Of a stretch of DNA of 64,000 nt, positions 25,471 through 32,818 are shown one piece after another. Positions within the stretch are counted from its first letter, which is position 1; every line of letters begins with the position of its first letter. The stretch is from contig CAYLUN010000023.1 in the NCBI GenBank assembly GCA_964386865.1, forward strand, positions 4,012-68,011, in the 5' to 3' direction. The notes beneath the pieces were generated by a model. That model had not been told where the DNA came from and searched no databases. It saw only the letters and a program-made list of their open reading frames with translations. A program made the translations under genes and the position numbers. This stretch comes from CAYLUN01 sp964386865 (lineage in GTDB: Bacteria; Verrucomicrobiota; Kiritimatiellia; RFP12; UBA1067).

Positions 25471-26994
25471 ATGCGACGCCCATTGAACATCACCCAACCC
25501 TCGGACACCACGGGATCAGAGGTCAGCGATCAGAAGTCAGCGGTCGGCGATCAGCGATCAGAGGTCAGCGATCAGAGGTCAGCGATCAGAGGCCTGCGGT
25601 CGGCGTTCAGCGTTGAGGGTTTTCTACGGACGCTCGCGATCAGCGCGCTCCTCCTCGCCGGCTGCTCCACGCCGCAGCCCGAGCCGCTGCACACCCCGCC
25701 GCCGCCCGCCGGAGCAATAAACGCAACCGCCACGCGCAGTGCGCGACCCTTGCCGCAGGCGTGGTGGACGGCCTTCCGCGACCCGGAGCTGGACAGCCTG
25801 ATCGCCACCGCGCGCGAAAGGAACCGCGACCTCGCACAGGCTGCCGCGCGCATCGAGGCCGCCCAGGCCCGCGCCCGCCTCGCCGGCGCCGACGCCGCGC
25901 TGCACGTCACCGGGTCTGCCAGCGCGACGCGCGCGCGCAGCTCTGAAAGCACAGCCTCCTCCTCGTACCTGCCCGCCTACCAATCACGCTTTGGCGCGAG
26001 CCTCCAATTCGCCTACGAGGCCGACCTCTGGGGCCGCATCCGAGCCCTTCGCCAAGCCGCGGCCAAGAGCGTCGAGCTCTCGGCCTCCGAGCGCGACACA
26101 GCCGAGATCGCGCTTTGCGCCGAAGTCGCGAAGGCGCATCTGTCCCGCCTCGCCGTCAGGCGCGAGTCCGCCGTGCTCGAGCGCCAGCTCGCCGCCTACG
26201 CCGAGACGGAAAAGCTCCTGGCCGCCCGCGTCGACGCAGGCTACGCCACCGGCCTCGACGTCGAGCGCGTGCGCGTCGAGGCCGCCACGCGCGATGGCGA
26301 GCGCGCCGCGCTGCGCGAGCGCGAGCAGGCGCTCGCCAACGCGCTCGCGCTGCTGTGCGGAGAGCCCGCTGCAAACAGCGCCGCCACGAGCCCGCCCCCC
26401 GCTGAGGCCGTCGCGCCCGACGTGCCCGACACCCTGTCGCTCGACCTGCTTGAGCAGCGCCCCGATGTCGCTGCGAAGCGCGCGAAGTGGGAGTCGTCCT
26501 TCCAGCGCGTGCAGGCCGCGCGCGCCGCGCGCTACCCCTCGCTGAGCCTGACCGGAAAGATCGGAGCCGAAGCCGAGCGGCTCGAAGACCTGCTGGACTG
26601 GCGCAGCCGCCTCTGGTCGCTCGTGGCCGGGCTCACCGCTCCGCTTATCGACGGGGGCAGCCTCAAGGCCTCGCTCGACCTCGAGCGCGCCGCGCTGCGC
26701 GAGGCTGCGGCAGGCTACGAGGCCGCGGTGCTCACGGCCTACCGCGAGGTGGCCGACGCCTTGAACGCCCTGCGCGGACAAGCCGAGCGCCAGCGGGCCG
26801 CCGAGCGCGCCCGCGACGCCGCCCGCCGCGCCCTCGCCCTGTCCCGCGAGCGCTACGACAAGGGCTTCGTCACCTACCTCGAAGTGGTCGAAAGCGACCG
26901 AGCGCTCCTCGCCGCCGAGCGCACGCTCGTGCAGCTTCAGGCCGTCCGCCAGACCGCGACCGTCGACCTTATCCGCGCGCTGGGGATACCGTGA
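25471..26994 (+). CDS. NodT-type RND/ABC outer-membrane efflux lipoprotein
   Basis: 507 residues. The lipobox LLLAGC lies near residue 65, far from the ATG, because residues about 15-49 are encoded by a 7-nt-period repeat array (25514-25618). Two OEP/TolC repeats follow, seen in PLPQAWWTAFRDPELDSLI, the coiled-coil helices, and YRQ-like segments (AYREVADALNALRGQAERQ, SRERYDKGFVTYLEVVESDR). It completes a tripartite exporter with the upstream genes and ends 3 nt from the convergent GH97 stop. No other in-frame start lies between the array and the signal sequence, so the array appears to be translated as an unusual N-region of the signal peptide. Confidence 0.9.
   Translation: MRRPLNITQPSDTTGSEVSDQKSAVGDQRSEVSDQRSAIRGLRSAFSVEGFLRTLAISALLLAGCSTPQPEPLHTPPPPAGAINATATRSARPLPQAWWTAFRDPELDSLIATARERNRDLAQAAARIEAAQARARLAGADAALHVTGSASATRARSSESTASSSYLPAYQSRFGASLQFAYEADLWGRIRALRQAAAKSVELSASERDTAEIALCAEVAKAHLSRLAVRRESAVLERQLAAYAETEKLLAARVDAGYATGLDVERVRVEAATRDGERAALREREQALANALALLCGEPAANSAATSPPPAEAVAPDVPDTLSLDLLEQRPDVAAKRAKWESSFQRVQAARAARYPSLSLTGKIGAEAERLEDLLDWRSRLWSLVAGLTAPLIDGGSLKASLDLERAALREAAAGYEAAVLTAYREVADALNALRGQAERQRAAERARDAARRALALSRERYDKGFVTYLEVVESDRALLAAERTLVQLQAVRQTATVDLIRALGIP
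25514..25618 (+). repeat. Heptanucleotide array, 15 units, in frame inside the NodT leader
   Basis: Fifteen contiguous 7-nt units alternate mainly between GATCAGA and GGTCAGC (variants AGTCAGC, GGTCGGC, GATCAGC, GTTCAGC). The total of 105 nt is a multiple of 3, so the frame is kept. The peptide shows a 7-residue echo (SEVSDQR, SAVGDQR, SAIRGLR). The plus strand of the unit contains no stop codon in any frame. Confidence 0.85.
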
Positions 26995-26997
26995 GGC

Positions 26998-28962
26998 TCA
27001 CTCCCGCGTGAGACGCGCCACATAGCCGCCACACGGCTCGAGCGTGACAATCAACGCGCCATCGCCCGAGGCGGCTCGCTCCGACGCCGCAAACTCCGCC
27101 GCGCGACCCGGCACGTCTGCCAACTGTGATACGCGCACATTCTTCCAGCCCGTGAAGAGCGGCGCGAAAGAGACCAGCTTCAGGTTCGGCGTCCCGTTGA
27201 CTATGGCGACGTACCAGGCCGTCCCCTTGCGCCTGGCGAGCGCCGCGACTTCGCCGATGCGGCTGCCCTCCAGCACGCGCGTTTCGTCCCACGCCACGGG
27301 CAGCGCCTGAATGAAGGGGATCGCCGCCGCCAGCCGCGGCTCGCCGAGAAGCCGCTGCGGGTGCTCCGCCATCACCAGCAGCGGCGACGTCACCAGATAG
27401 GCCATCGCCAGCTGGTGCGCCCACGTCGTCTCGCCGGGGCGCGAAAACGCCAGCGGCGTGTAGTCCGCATGGCCGACCACGCCGCGCGTGAACGGCAGGG
27501 CCGCGTTGTGCGACGCGGGCAAATCTTGATTCTCGCCGCCGGGCACGAGCGCCCGCTTGCTCAGGTCCGCGCCCTTCTCGCGCTGGCGCTTCAGATAGCC
27601 CTCCGTGATGCGGTTGAGCTCCAGCCCCCGCACCGCCTCGCGCGTGACCTCGTTCGGATAGGTTCGGCTCTCGCCGCACGGCTTCTGGCACCCGTGGAAA
27701 TTCACCAGCAGCTTGCGGGCGGCGGCCTCCTGGAGAACCCACTCGTCAAACGCGACCAGCCCGGCGTCCTCGCCGTTCATGAAATCCACCTTCACGCCGG
27801 CCGCGCCCGCCGCCTTCACGCGGTCGAGAAACGCCCGCAGCGCGGCGTAGTTGTCCGCCGGCACATTCAGCTCCTTGGCGTGCTTCCACACGAACACGCG
27901 CACTCCGTTCGTCGCCGCGTAGCCGCACACGTCCTTCAGCGTGTCCCAGGCGTTCGTCCACCCCTCCCAGCCCTCGTCCAGCGTCGTGAACTCGAATTGG
28001 AGCCGGGTCGCGCAATCAATCACGCGCTTTTCGCTTTCAACCGTCATGAAGTCGGGGTCGCCCTGCCACCAGCTCCAGACGCTGCGGCCTCCCGCCGTCC
28101 ACCCGTCGGCCTCGAACAGCGCCGGATCGGGAGGCGGGTTGAGCCCGGACACCAGGTCGCTGTTGACCAGCGCGTCCAGCGTCGGCGCCAGCAGCAGCAC
28201 ACGCCACGGGGTGCGGAAGCGGCCGCTCACGGAGAAGCCGTCCTTCTCGGTGAAAACACCGCGCAGCTCGCCGTCCGGCCGCGCCTCCAGCCGCAGGCCG
28301 CTATAGCGGTAGAGCGCGGCCTCTGTCACGGCCGCATACCCCCGCCCTCCGGGCAGCTCCGCCACCAGCGGCATCGTCTGAACCGGCCCCTGCGGCGAGA
28401 TCCGGTGCAGCTCGCCCAGCGGTGCGCTGAGCCACTCGCCCGCATAGGTTTTCAGCTTCCACTCCGACCGCCGCTCGGCGAACCAGACGCGGCTCTCGGA
28501 GGGCAGCCGCCAGCGCGCCGTCTCGCCCGTGACGCGCCGGCTCCCTTCGCCGGGCACCAGAAAGCGCCACGCGAAGCCGCCGTTCGCCACCGAGATTTGG
28601 ACGCCGTAAGGCACGCCCTCGAGCGGCGTCACCGTGAAGAGCGCCACCAGCGCGTCGTACGCGGCTTCGGCGTGCGCGCCGCGGACCGGAAAGCGCTCGT
28701 GAACATCCCGCACGTTAACCGCCGTCAGCGAGGCGACCCGCCCCATGTCCTTCCCGTCCAGCGTCAAGCCGATCGGCGACGGCGCCACCACCTGCGCGCC
28801 GCGAAAGGCCACCTCGTAGGCCAGCCGGCCCTGCGCGTCAATGCCGATGACCGCCTGCACCGCGCCGTCCGGGCTCGACAGGCGCCGCCCCTCCGCGCGC
28901 GCCGCGCCCGCGAGCAGCAGGGCGACCGCCAGCACACACCCGCCGCACGCCTGCGCCCTCAT
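26998..28962 (-). CDS. GH97-family glycosidase, retaining alpha-galactosidase-like
   Basis: 654 residues from the ATG at 28962, with a signal peptide (VLAVALLLAGAARA). The N-terminal beta-sandwich (SSPDGAVQAVIGID, LAYEVAF) and the TIM barrel (WSWWQGD, FTTLDEGWEGW, GVKVDFMNGED, NFHGCQKPCGESRTYPN) are GH97-like. The Asp in KVDFM (about residue 391) is where retaining GH97 enzymes carry the nucleophile, which suggests the alpha-galactosidase subgroup rather than inverting SusB. It probably acts outside the cytoplasm on alpha-linked galactose or glucose. The frame also opens 11 codons earlier, but those codons are the edge of a heptad array, so 28962 is preferred. Convergent with the NodT gene. 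Confidence 0.85.
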   Translation of the reverse strand: MRAQACGGCVLAVALLLAGAARAEGRRLSSPDGAVQAVIGIDAQGRLAYEVAFRGAQVVAPSPIGLTLDGKDMGRVASLTAVNVRDVHERFPVRGAHAEAAYDALVALFTVTPLEGVPYGVQISVANGGFAWRFLVPGEGSRRVTGETARWRLPSESRVWFAERRSEWKLKTYAGEWLSAPLGELHRISPQGPVQTMPLVAELPGGRGYAAVTEAALYRYSGLRLEARPDGELRGVFTEKDGFSVSGRFRTPWRVLLLAPTLDALVNSDLVSGLNPPPDPALFEADGWTAGGRSVWSWWQGDPDFMTVESEKRVIDCATRLQFEFTTLDEGWEGWTNAWDTLKDVCGYAATNGVRVFVWKHAKELNVPADNYAALRAFLDRVKAAGAAGVKVDFMNGEDAGLVAFDEWVLQEAAARKLLVNFHGCQKPCGESRTYPNEVTREAVRGLELNRITEGYLKRQREKGADLSKRALVPGGENQDLPASHNAALPFTRGVVGHADYTPLAFSRPGETTWAHQLAMAYLVTSPLLVMAEHPQRLLGEPRLAAAIPFIQALPVAWDETRVLEGSRIGEVAALARRKGTAWYVAIVNGTPNLKLVSFAPLFTGWKNVRVSQLADVPGRAAEFAASERAASGDGALIVTLEPCGGYVARLTRE

Positions 28963-28965
28963 CCC

Positions 28966-29035
28966 TAGAATCCAGTTTCCAGTTTCCAGTTTCACATCCC
29001 CGGTCTCACGTTTACAGTCTCCAGCCCCGTGTTCC
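28966..29035 (-). repeat. Heptanucleotide array between epimerase and GH97 genes
   Basis: Ten 7-nt units: TAGAATC, three identical CAGTTTC, ACATCCC, CGGTCTC, ACGTTTA, CAGTCTC, CAGCCCC, GTGTTCC (plus-strand reading). It fills nearly all of the 78-bp gap and comes within 4 bp of the GH97 start codon, so it occupies the place of its leader. Confidence 0.8.
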
Positions 29036-29040
29036 GCCGC

Positions 29041-30084
29041 TCAGAAAAACCACTTCGCGAAGCGCAGAATGCCCTGCTTCCACGGCACGCGGTGCGAGAC
29101 GCCCGACGCGTTCTTAAAGCCGTCCAAGTTCGCCACGTACCACCGGTAATTGCGCACCAGCGCGTCTTTGTTGGAATACTTCGGCCGGTAGCCCAGAGCG
29201 CGCTCCGCCTTCTCGATGCTCACGAACGAGTCCTCTGCGGCCGTCTCGTACACCCACTTGTAGAGCGGCGAGAGGCGCAGCAGCTCCAGAAACCGCAAGG
29301 CCCAGATCACCGGCGTGGCCGGAAGCCCCGTGGTGCTCTTGCCATGGCCCGCGTCATCAAGCACAGCCTGATAGTCCTCGCGCATCGTCGTGAACGCCTT
29401 CGCGCCGATGTTGAACGTGTCATTCACCGAGGCCTTGTCCAGCGTCAGCGTCAGCCAGATCGCCTCGCACAGATCCTCGACGTCCAGCAGCTGGTAGCGG
29501 TTCTTGCCGCTGCCGATCATCGGAAAACCGTGGCCCGTGTAGGCCCAGTCGTAGAAGAGCGCGAAGACGCCGAGGCGCTCGGGGCCGACGAACGATTTCG
29601 GGCGGATGATCGGGATGCAGAGCCCCTTCTTGCGAAAGTTGATGCAAACCTCTTCGGCCATGATCTTAGCCTTGCCGTAAGGGCCGACGCCGATGAGCCG
29701 GTCGCCCTCCAGCAGCGGGTGGTGATCCGGGATTCCGTACACGGCCGTCGACGAAATCATGACCACGCGCTCCACGCCGGCCTCCTGCGCCGCCGCCATC
29801 ACGTTGCGGGTGCCGTCCACGTCCGTGGTCATGATGTCCGCTTCGGAGTAGAGAGGCAGCGCCGCCGCCGTGTGGACCACCCACGTCACGCCCCCCATCA
29901 CCCGCTTCAGGGCCGACACGTCGCGGATGTCGCCCACCAGCGCGTCGACCTGCCCGCGCTCGGGATAGTCGAACGGCACCAGGTCGATCGACCGGATGTC
30001 GGTGACACCCTTGCTCCGCAGGTGGCGGATCAGGTTGATGCCCAAGAAGCCGCTTCCGCCCGTGACCAACACGCGTTGATGCAT
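29041..30084 (-). CDS. NAD(P)-dependent sugar epimerase/dehydratase (extended SDR)
   Basis: 347 residues. The Rossmann motif GGSGFLG is at residues 9-15. The acidic residue in SIDLVP probably binds the NAD ribose. The catalytic SST (ISSTAVYG) and YGKAK (YxxxK) are present. It resembles the 3-beta-HSD/GalE-like branch acting on nucleotide sugars or sterol-like substrates; the exact substrate cannot be read. A strong ribosome binding site (GGAGGAG) precedes the ATG. It may supply activated sugars for surface polysaccharide, or be unrelated to the downstream GH97 gene. Confidence 0.85.
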   Translation of the reverse strand: MHQRVLVTGGSGFLGINLIRHLRSKGVTDIRSIDLVPFDYPERGQVDALVGDIRDVSALKRVMGGVTWVVHTAAALPLYSEADIMTTDVDGTRNVMAAAQEAGVERVVMISSTAVYGIPDHHPLLEGDRLIGVGPYGKAKIMAEEVCINFRKKGLCIPIIRPKSFVGPERLGVFALFYDWAYTGHGFPMIGSGKNRYQLLDVEDLCEAIWLTLTLDKASVNDTFNIGAKAFTTMREDYQAVLDDAGHGKSTTGLPATPVIWALRFLELLRLSPLYKWVYETAAEDSFVSIEKAERALGYRPKYSNKDALVRNYRWYVANLDGFKNASGVSHRVPWKQGILRFAKWFF

Positions 30085-30111
30085 GAAAAACTCCTCCGTG
30101 TATCGACTGCA

Positions 30112-30216
30112 GGTTCAGCGTTCACGTTCAAACGTTCGGCCCGCACGGATCTTGAACACGCGCGACAAACCAGTATCCAGAACCACTGAACCGTAAACCT
30201 CCAAACCTCTTCAACG
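30112..30216. repeat. Paired short-period repeat segments facing each other
   Basis: The left part (30112-30139) has GTTC-based units about 7 nt apart (GGTTCAG, CGTTCAC, GTTCAAA, CGTTCGG). The right part (30180-30216) has AACC-based units with alternating 8/7 spacing (GAACCACT, GAACCGT, AAACCTCC, AAACCTCT). They are roughly inverse complements and sit in the divergent gap between the epimerase and sua5. The right part closely resembles the array at 43562-43620. Confidence 0.6.
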
Positions 30217-30233
30217 TCGTTATCTTACACGCC

Positions 30234-30262
30234 TTGCGCCCCAAGCTCAAGTGTGGTACATA
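30234..30262 (+). promoter_or_regulatory. Promoter giving a leaderless sua5 transcript
   Basis: TTGCGC at 30234-30239, a 17-bp spacer, and TACATA at 30257-30262. Only 6 nt separate the -10 box from the ATG at 30269, so transcription should begin at or next to the start codon. No Shine-Dalgarno is present. Confidence 0.5.
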
Positions 30263-30268
30263 TTTTCT

Positions 30269-30877
30269 ATGCACTCGCTGACACCCGAGACGCTCGCGAC
30301 GGCCGCGCGGCTCCTGCGCGCGGGCGGCGTAGTGGTCATTCCCACCGACACCGTTTACGGCATCGCCGCGCACCCGGAGTGCGCCTCGGCTGTGGCCCGC
30401 ATCTGCACGCTCAAGGGCCGGCCCACCGGCAAGCCCATCGCCCTGCTCGCCTCGGACGCCGCAGCCGTAACGGCCTTCGGCGCGACGTTCCCGCCCCCCG
30501 CGCAGCGCCTCGCCGCCGCCTACTGGCCGGGCGCGCTCACCCTCGTGCTTCCCTGCGGCGAAACCTGCGAAGGCTTCCGCGTGCCGAACCACGACGCCAC
30601 CCGCTCGCTGCTTGCGGCCTGCGGGGGTACCTTGCGCGTAACCAGCGCCAACCTGAGCGGCGCGATGCCGGCGGTCAGCGCGGTGGACGCGCTGCGCGAC
30701 GTGGGCCTCGACGCCGACCTCGTGATCGACGGCGGCGTCTCACCCGGCGGCGTGGCCAGCACGGTCGTCAAGGTCGACGCCGACGGCGCCGTCGCCGTGC
30801 TGCGCGAAGGCGCCATCCCCGCGCCCGACATCCTCCGCGTCGCCGGCGCCCCCGTGCCCTTCAGCGTCACACGCTGA
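30269..30877 (+). CDS. Sua5/YrdC/YwlC-family threonylcarbamoyl-AMP synthase
   Basis: 202 residues with the YrdC fold signatures: GGVVVIPTDTVYGIAAHP (nucleotide site), CTLKGRPTGKPIALL (the KxRP-like loop in variant form), WPGALTLVLP, RVPNHD and VTSANLSG. It makes threonylcarbamoyl-AMP for the t6A37 modification of ANN-decoding tRNAs, using TsaB/D/E encoded elsewhere. The length matches the short TsaC form, without the Sua5 C-terminal domain. The ATG at 30269 is chosen because the promoter ends just before it. In Firmicutes ywlC also lies close to ywlE, as here. Confidence 0.9.
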   Translation: MHSLTPETLATAARLLRAGGVVVIPTDTVYGIAAHPECASAVARICTLKGRPTGKPIALLASDAAAVTAFGATFPPPAQRLAAAYWPGALTLVLPCGETCEGFRVPNHDATRSLLAACGGTLRVTSANLSGAMPAVSAVDALRDVGLDADLVIDGGVSPGGVASTVVKVDADGAVAVLREGAIPAPDILRVAGAPVPFSVTR

Positions 30878-30940
30878 GCGCCCCGTCGCGAAACAGGCGC
30901 GTCCGCCTATTTTCCCCTTTCCCCGCCCCCCCAAATACTC

Positions 30941-30946
30941 TAATCT
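30941..30946 (+). promoter_or_regulatory. Possible -10 box of the coiled-coil protein gene
   Basis: TAATCT, 6 nt before the ATG at 30953, with no Shine-Dalgarno and only a weak TTTCCC 17 bp upstream. The spacing matches the sua5 and purD cases and suggests another leaderless transcript. Confidence 0.3.
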
Positions 30947-30952
30947 ATTCCC

Positions 30953-31840
30953 ATGAGTGCTATCCCCCCCAAGCATGCGCCCGACCCGGCCCCCTATGAG
31001 GCGCCCGAGACCGGCGGCGGCCTGGTCGCGATGTACAACGCGGCCTCGCACGCCAACGCCGAGTCATTCCCCGTGCTCAAGGCGTTTCAGGACTACATCG
31101 AGGCCGAGCGTACCCAAGCCCGCAAGCGCGTGGTTCAGCTTTCGGTCTTCTTCGCGGTCCTCATGGTCGTCGTCGTCGCCGGCTTCCTGACGGCGGGAAT
31201 CGCCATGTGGCGCAACAACGCCGAGCGGGAGAACAAGCTCCTCGAGGCCGTTCTCGCGCAGAAGGCGGCTCCGGCGCCAGCCGCCGCACCCGCGGCCATC
31301 GTGCAAACCTCGCCCGTGTTCGAGGAGTCCGTCCGCCAGATGTCGCGCGCCACCTCCGAGCTCCAGAGCAGCCTCGACAAAAAGCTGGACGGGGTCAGCG
31401 ACATCGCGACCAAGGTGCACGAGAAGGTCGCCTCGCAGGACGGCGAGCTCGAAAAGATGCGCGCCGAACTCAGGAAGATGCAGGAGCAGAGCGCCAAGCT
31501 CCAGAGCGAGCTCGTCTCCGTTAAAGAGGCCGCCAAGAAGCCCGCGCCGCCGGCGGTCGCTGCGGTCGCGCCCAAGCCCGTCACGCCCAAGCCCGTCACG
31601 CCCGCGCCCGTCGCCTCGGCCGATGCCACCGCCCTCGCCGCGGCGGCCACGCCCGCGCCCCTCCCGGCAGCCAAGCCCGAGCCTCGCGACCCGCGCTTCC
31701 CGCCGGCCGTCAAGGCGCCGCCCGCGGCTCCTGCCGGCGTGACGCCCCCCGCCGCCCCCAAGGGCATGATCGCCTCGGCCATACCCGTCACGACCAAGAA
31801 CGTCGGCACGATCCCTTGGCGCGTGCTGATCCCGGAGTAG
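30953..31840 (+). CDS. Single-pass membrane protein with coiled coil and Pro/Ala-rich C-terminus
   Basis: 295 residues, not assignable to a named family. The N-terminus is soluble (residues 1-60), followed by one transmembrane helix (about 62-86, LSVFFAVLMVVVVAGFLTAG). A coiled-coil region rich in Glu/Lys/Gln follows (about 120-190, QDGELEKMRAELRKMQEQ), then a low-complexity tail of Pro-Ala-Lys repeats (APKPVTPKPVTPAPV) to the end. This layout resembles envelope-spanning or cell-division accessory proteins. It ends 5 nt before the phosphatase gene, so the two are probably co-transcribed. Function unknown. Confidence 0.75.
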   Translation: MSAIPPKHAPDPAPYEAPETGGGLVAMYNAASHANAESFPVLKAFQDYIEAERTQARKRVVQLSVFFAVLMVVVVAGFLTAGIAMWRNNAERENKLLEAVLAQKAAPAPAAAPAAIVQTSPVFEESVRQMSRATSELQSSLDKKLDGVSDIATKVHEKVASQDGELEKMRAELRKMQEQSAKLQSELVSVKEAAKKPAPPAVAAVAPKPVTPKPVTPAPVASADATALAAAATPAPLPAAKPEPRDPRFPPAVKAPPAAPAGVTPPAAPKGMIASAIPVTTKNVGTIPWRVLIPE

Positions 31841-31845
31841 GCCGC

Positions 31846-32322
31846 ATGGCTTGGCTCGCCCTCTTTGTCTGCACCGGCAACACCTGCCGCAGCCCGATGG
31901 CCGAGGCGCTGGTGCGTGACGCGCTGCCGCCCCGCTCGCCGTGGCGCGTCGCCTCAGCCGGCCTCGCCGCCTGCCCCGGTACGCGGGCCTCCGAGTGGGC
32001 CGTGGCGGCGCTCGACGAGCTGGGCTGCGAGCTGCGCGCCCACCGCAGCCGCTTGGTGTCGGACGGCGACGTGCGCGAAGCCACGGTTATCGTCGCCATG
32101 ACGGACGCCCACGCCCAGCAGCTCGCGACGCTCTTCCCGGTCGCCCGCGACCGCATCTACCTGCTCCGCGCGTTCGACCCGGACGCGGCAACGGAGCGCA
32201 GCGATGTCGCCGATCCCTACTGTGGCAGCCTCGACGACTACCGCCGCTGCCGCGACCTGATCCGGCGGGCCGTACCCGGACTCGTGCGTTTTCTGAATCA
32301 GACCGCCCCGGCGGCCTGCTAA
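31846..32322 (+). CDS. Low-molecular-weight phosphatase, YwlE-like (probable protein-arginine phosphatase)
   Basis: 158 residues. The P-loop CTGNTCRS near the N-terminus holds the nucleophile Cys and the Arg of the CX5R(S) motif. The general-acid Asp lies in VADPYCG. In this family the residue before the second Cys is Thr in YwlE-type arginine phosphatases and Ile or Leu in tyrosine phosphatases; here it is Thr. The ATG at 31846 fits the homologue start, and the longer frame from 31816 lies in the upstream gene. No McsB-type arginine kinase is visible in the window, so the substrate remains open. Confidence 0.85.
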   Translation: MAWLALFVCTGNTCRSPMAEALVRDALPPRSPWRVASAGLAACPGTRASEWAVAALDELGCELRAHRSRLVSDGDVREATVIVAMTDAHAQQLATLFPVARDRIYLLRAFDPDAATERSDVADPYCGSLDDYRRCRDLIRRAVPGLVRFLNQTAPAAC

Positions 32323-32343
32323 CTGCTAAGAAAGGTCCACGAC

Positions 32344-32793
32344 ATGGTCATCGACACGCTCGTCAACAGCGCCCGCTACGAAAGCCTGCACCCGCGTTTC
32401 AAGGCGGCCTTCGCCTTCCTGAGGCGCCCCGACATCGATGCCGTCGCACTCGGCCGCACCGACGTCGACGGCTCCGCCCTCTTTGCGCTCGTGCAGACCT
32501 ACGAGACGAAGCCCATCCAAGAGGGCAAGCTGGAGTCGCACAAGAAGTACGTTGACATCCAGTACATCCTCGAAGGCGAAGAGTTCATGGGCTACGCGCC
32601 GCTCGGCACCCAGCCCGTGTCCAAGCCCTTTGACCCCGAGAAGGACATCGGCTTCTATGATGGCGAAGCGTGGTTCACCCGCTTCCGCAAGGGCATGTTC
32701 GCGATCTTCTTCCCGCAGGACGCCCACCTGCCCGGACGCCACACCGACAAAGCGACTCACGTCAAGAAGATCGTCCTCAAGATCGAGCTGTGA
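32344..32793 (+). CDS. YhcH/YjgK/YiaL-family (NanQ-like, DUF386) cupin protein
   Basis: 149 residues with the family hallmarks ESHKKYVDIQYILEGEE and FFPQDAHLPG, where His and Glu residues form the metal or ligand site of the jelly-roll fold. Characterised relatives act on sialic acid (NanQ anomerase) or lie in sugar-acid and rhamnogalacturonan loci. It is followed after 25 nt by a sulfatase gene, and a sialidase-like gene lies at 49376-50536. A role in processing free amino or acidic sugars is likely; which sugar is not visible. An AAAGG ribosome binding site precedes the ATG. Confidence 0.85.
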   Translation: MVIDTLVNSARYESLHPRFKAAFAFLRRPDIDAVALGRTDVDGSALFALVQTYETKPIQEGKLESHKKYVDIQYILEGEEFMGYAPLGTQPVSKPFDPEKDIGFYDGEAWFTRFRKGMFAIFFPQDAHLPGRHTDKATHVKKIVLKIEL

Positions 32794-32818
32794 CGCGTAG
32801 AGCGGGGAGGGCCTGCCG

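Noticed and set aside
25514..25618. CRISPR array
   Set aside because: Units are 7 nt with no spacers, there are no cas genes, and the array is in frame with a protein.
27361..28968. Plus-strand frame of 535 codons opposite the GH97 gene
   Set aside because: Arg/His/Pro-rich shadow sequence. The minus strand encodes a complete GH97 protein.
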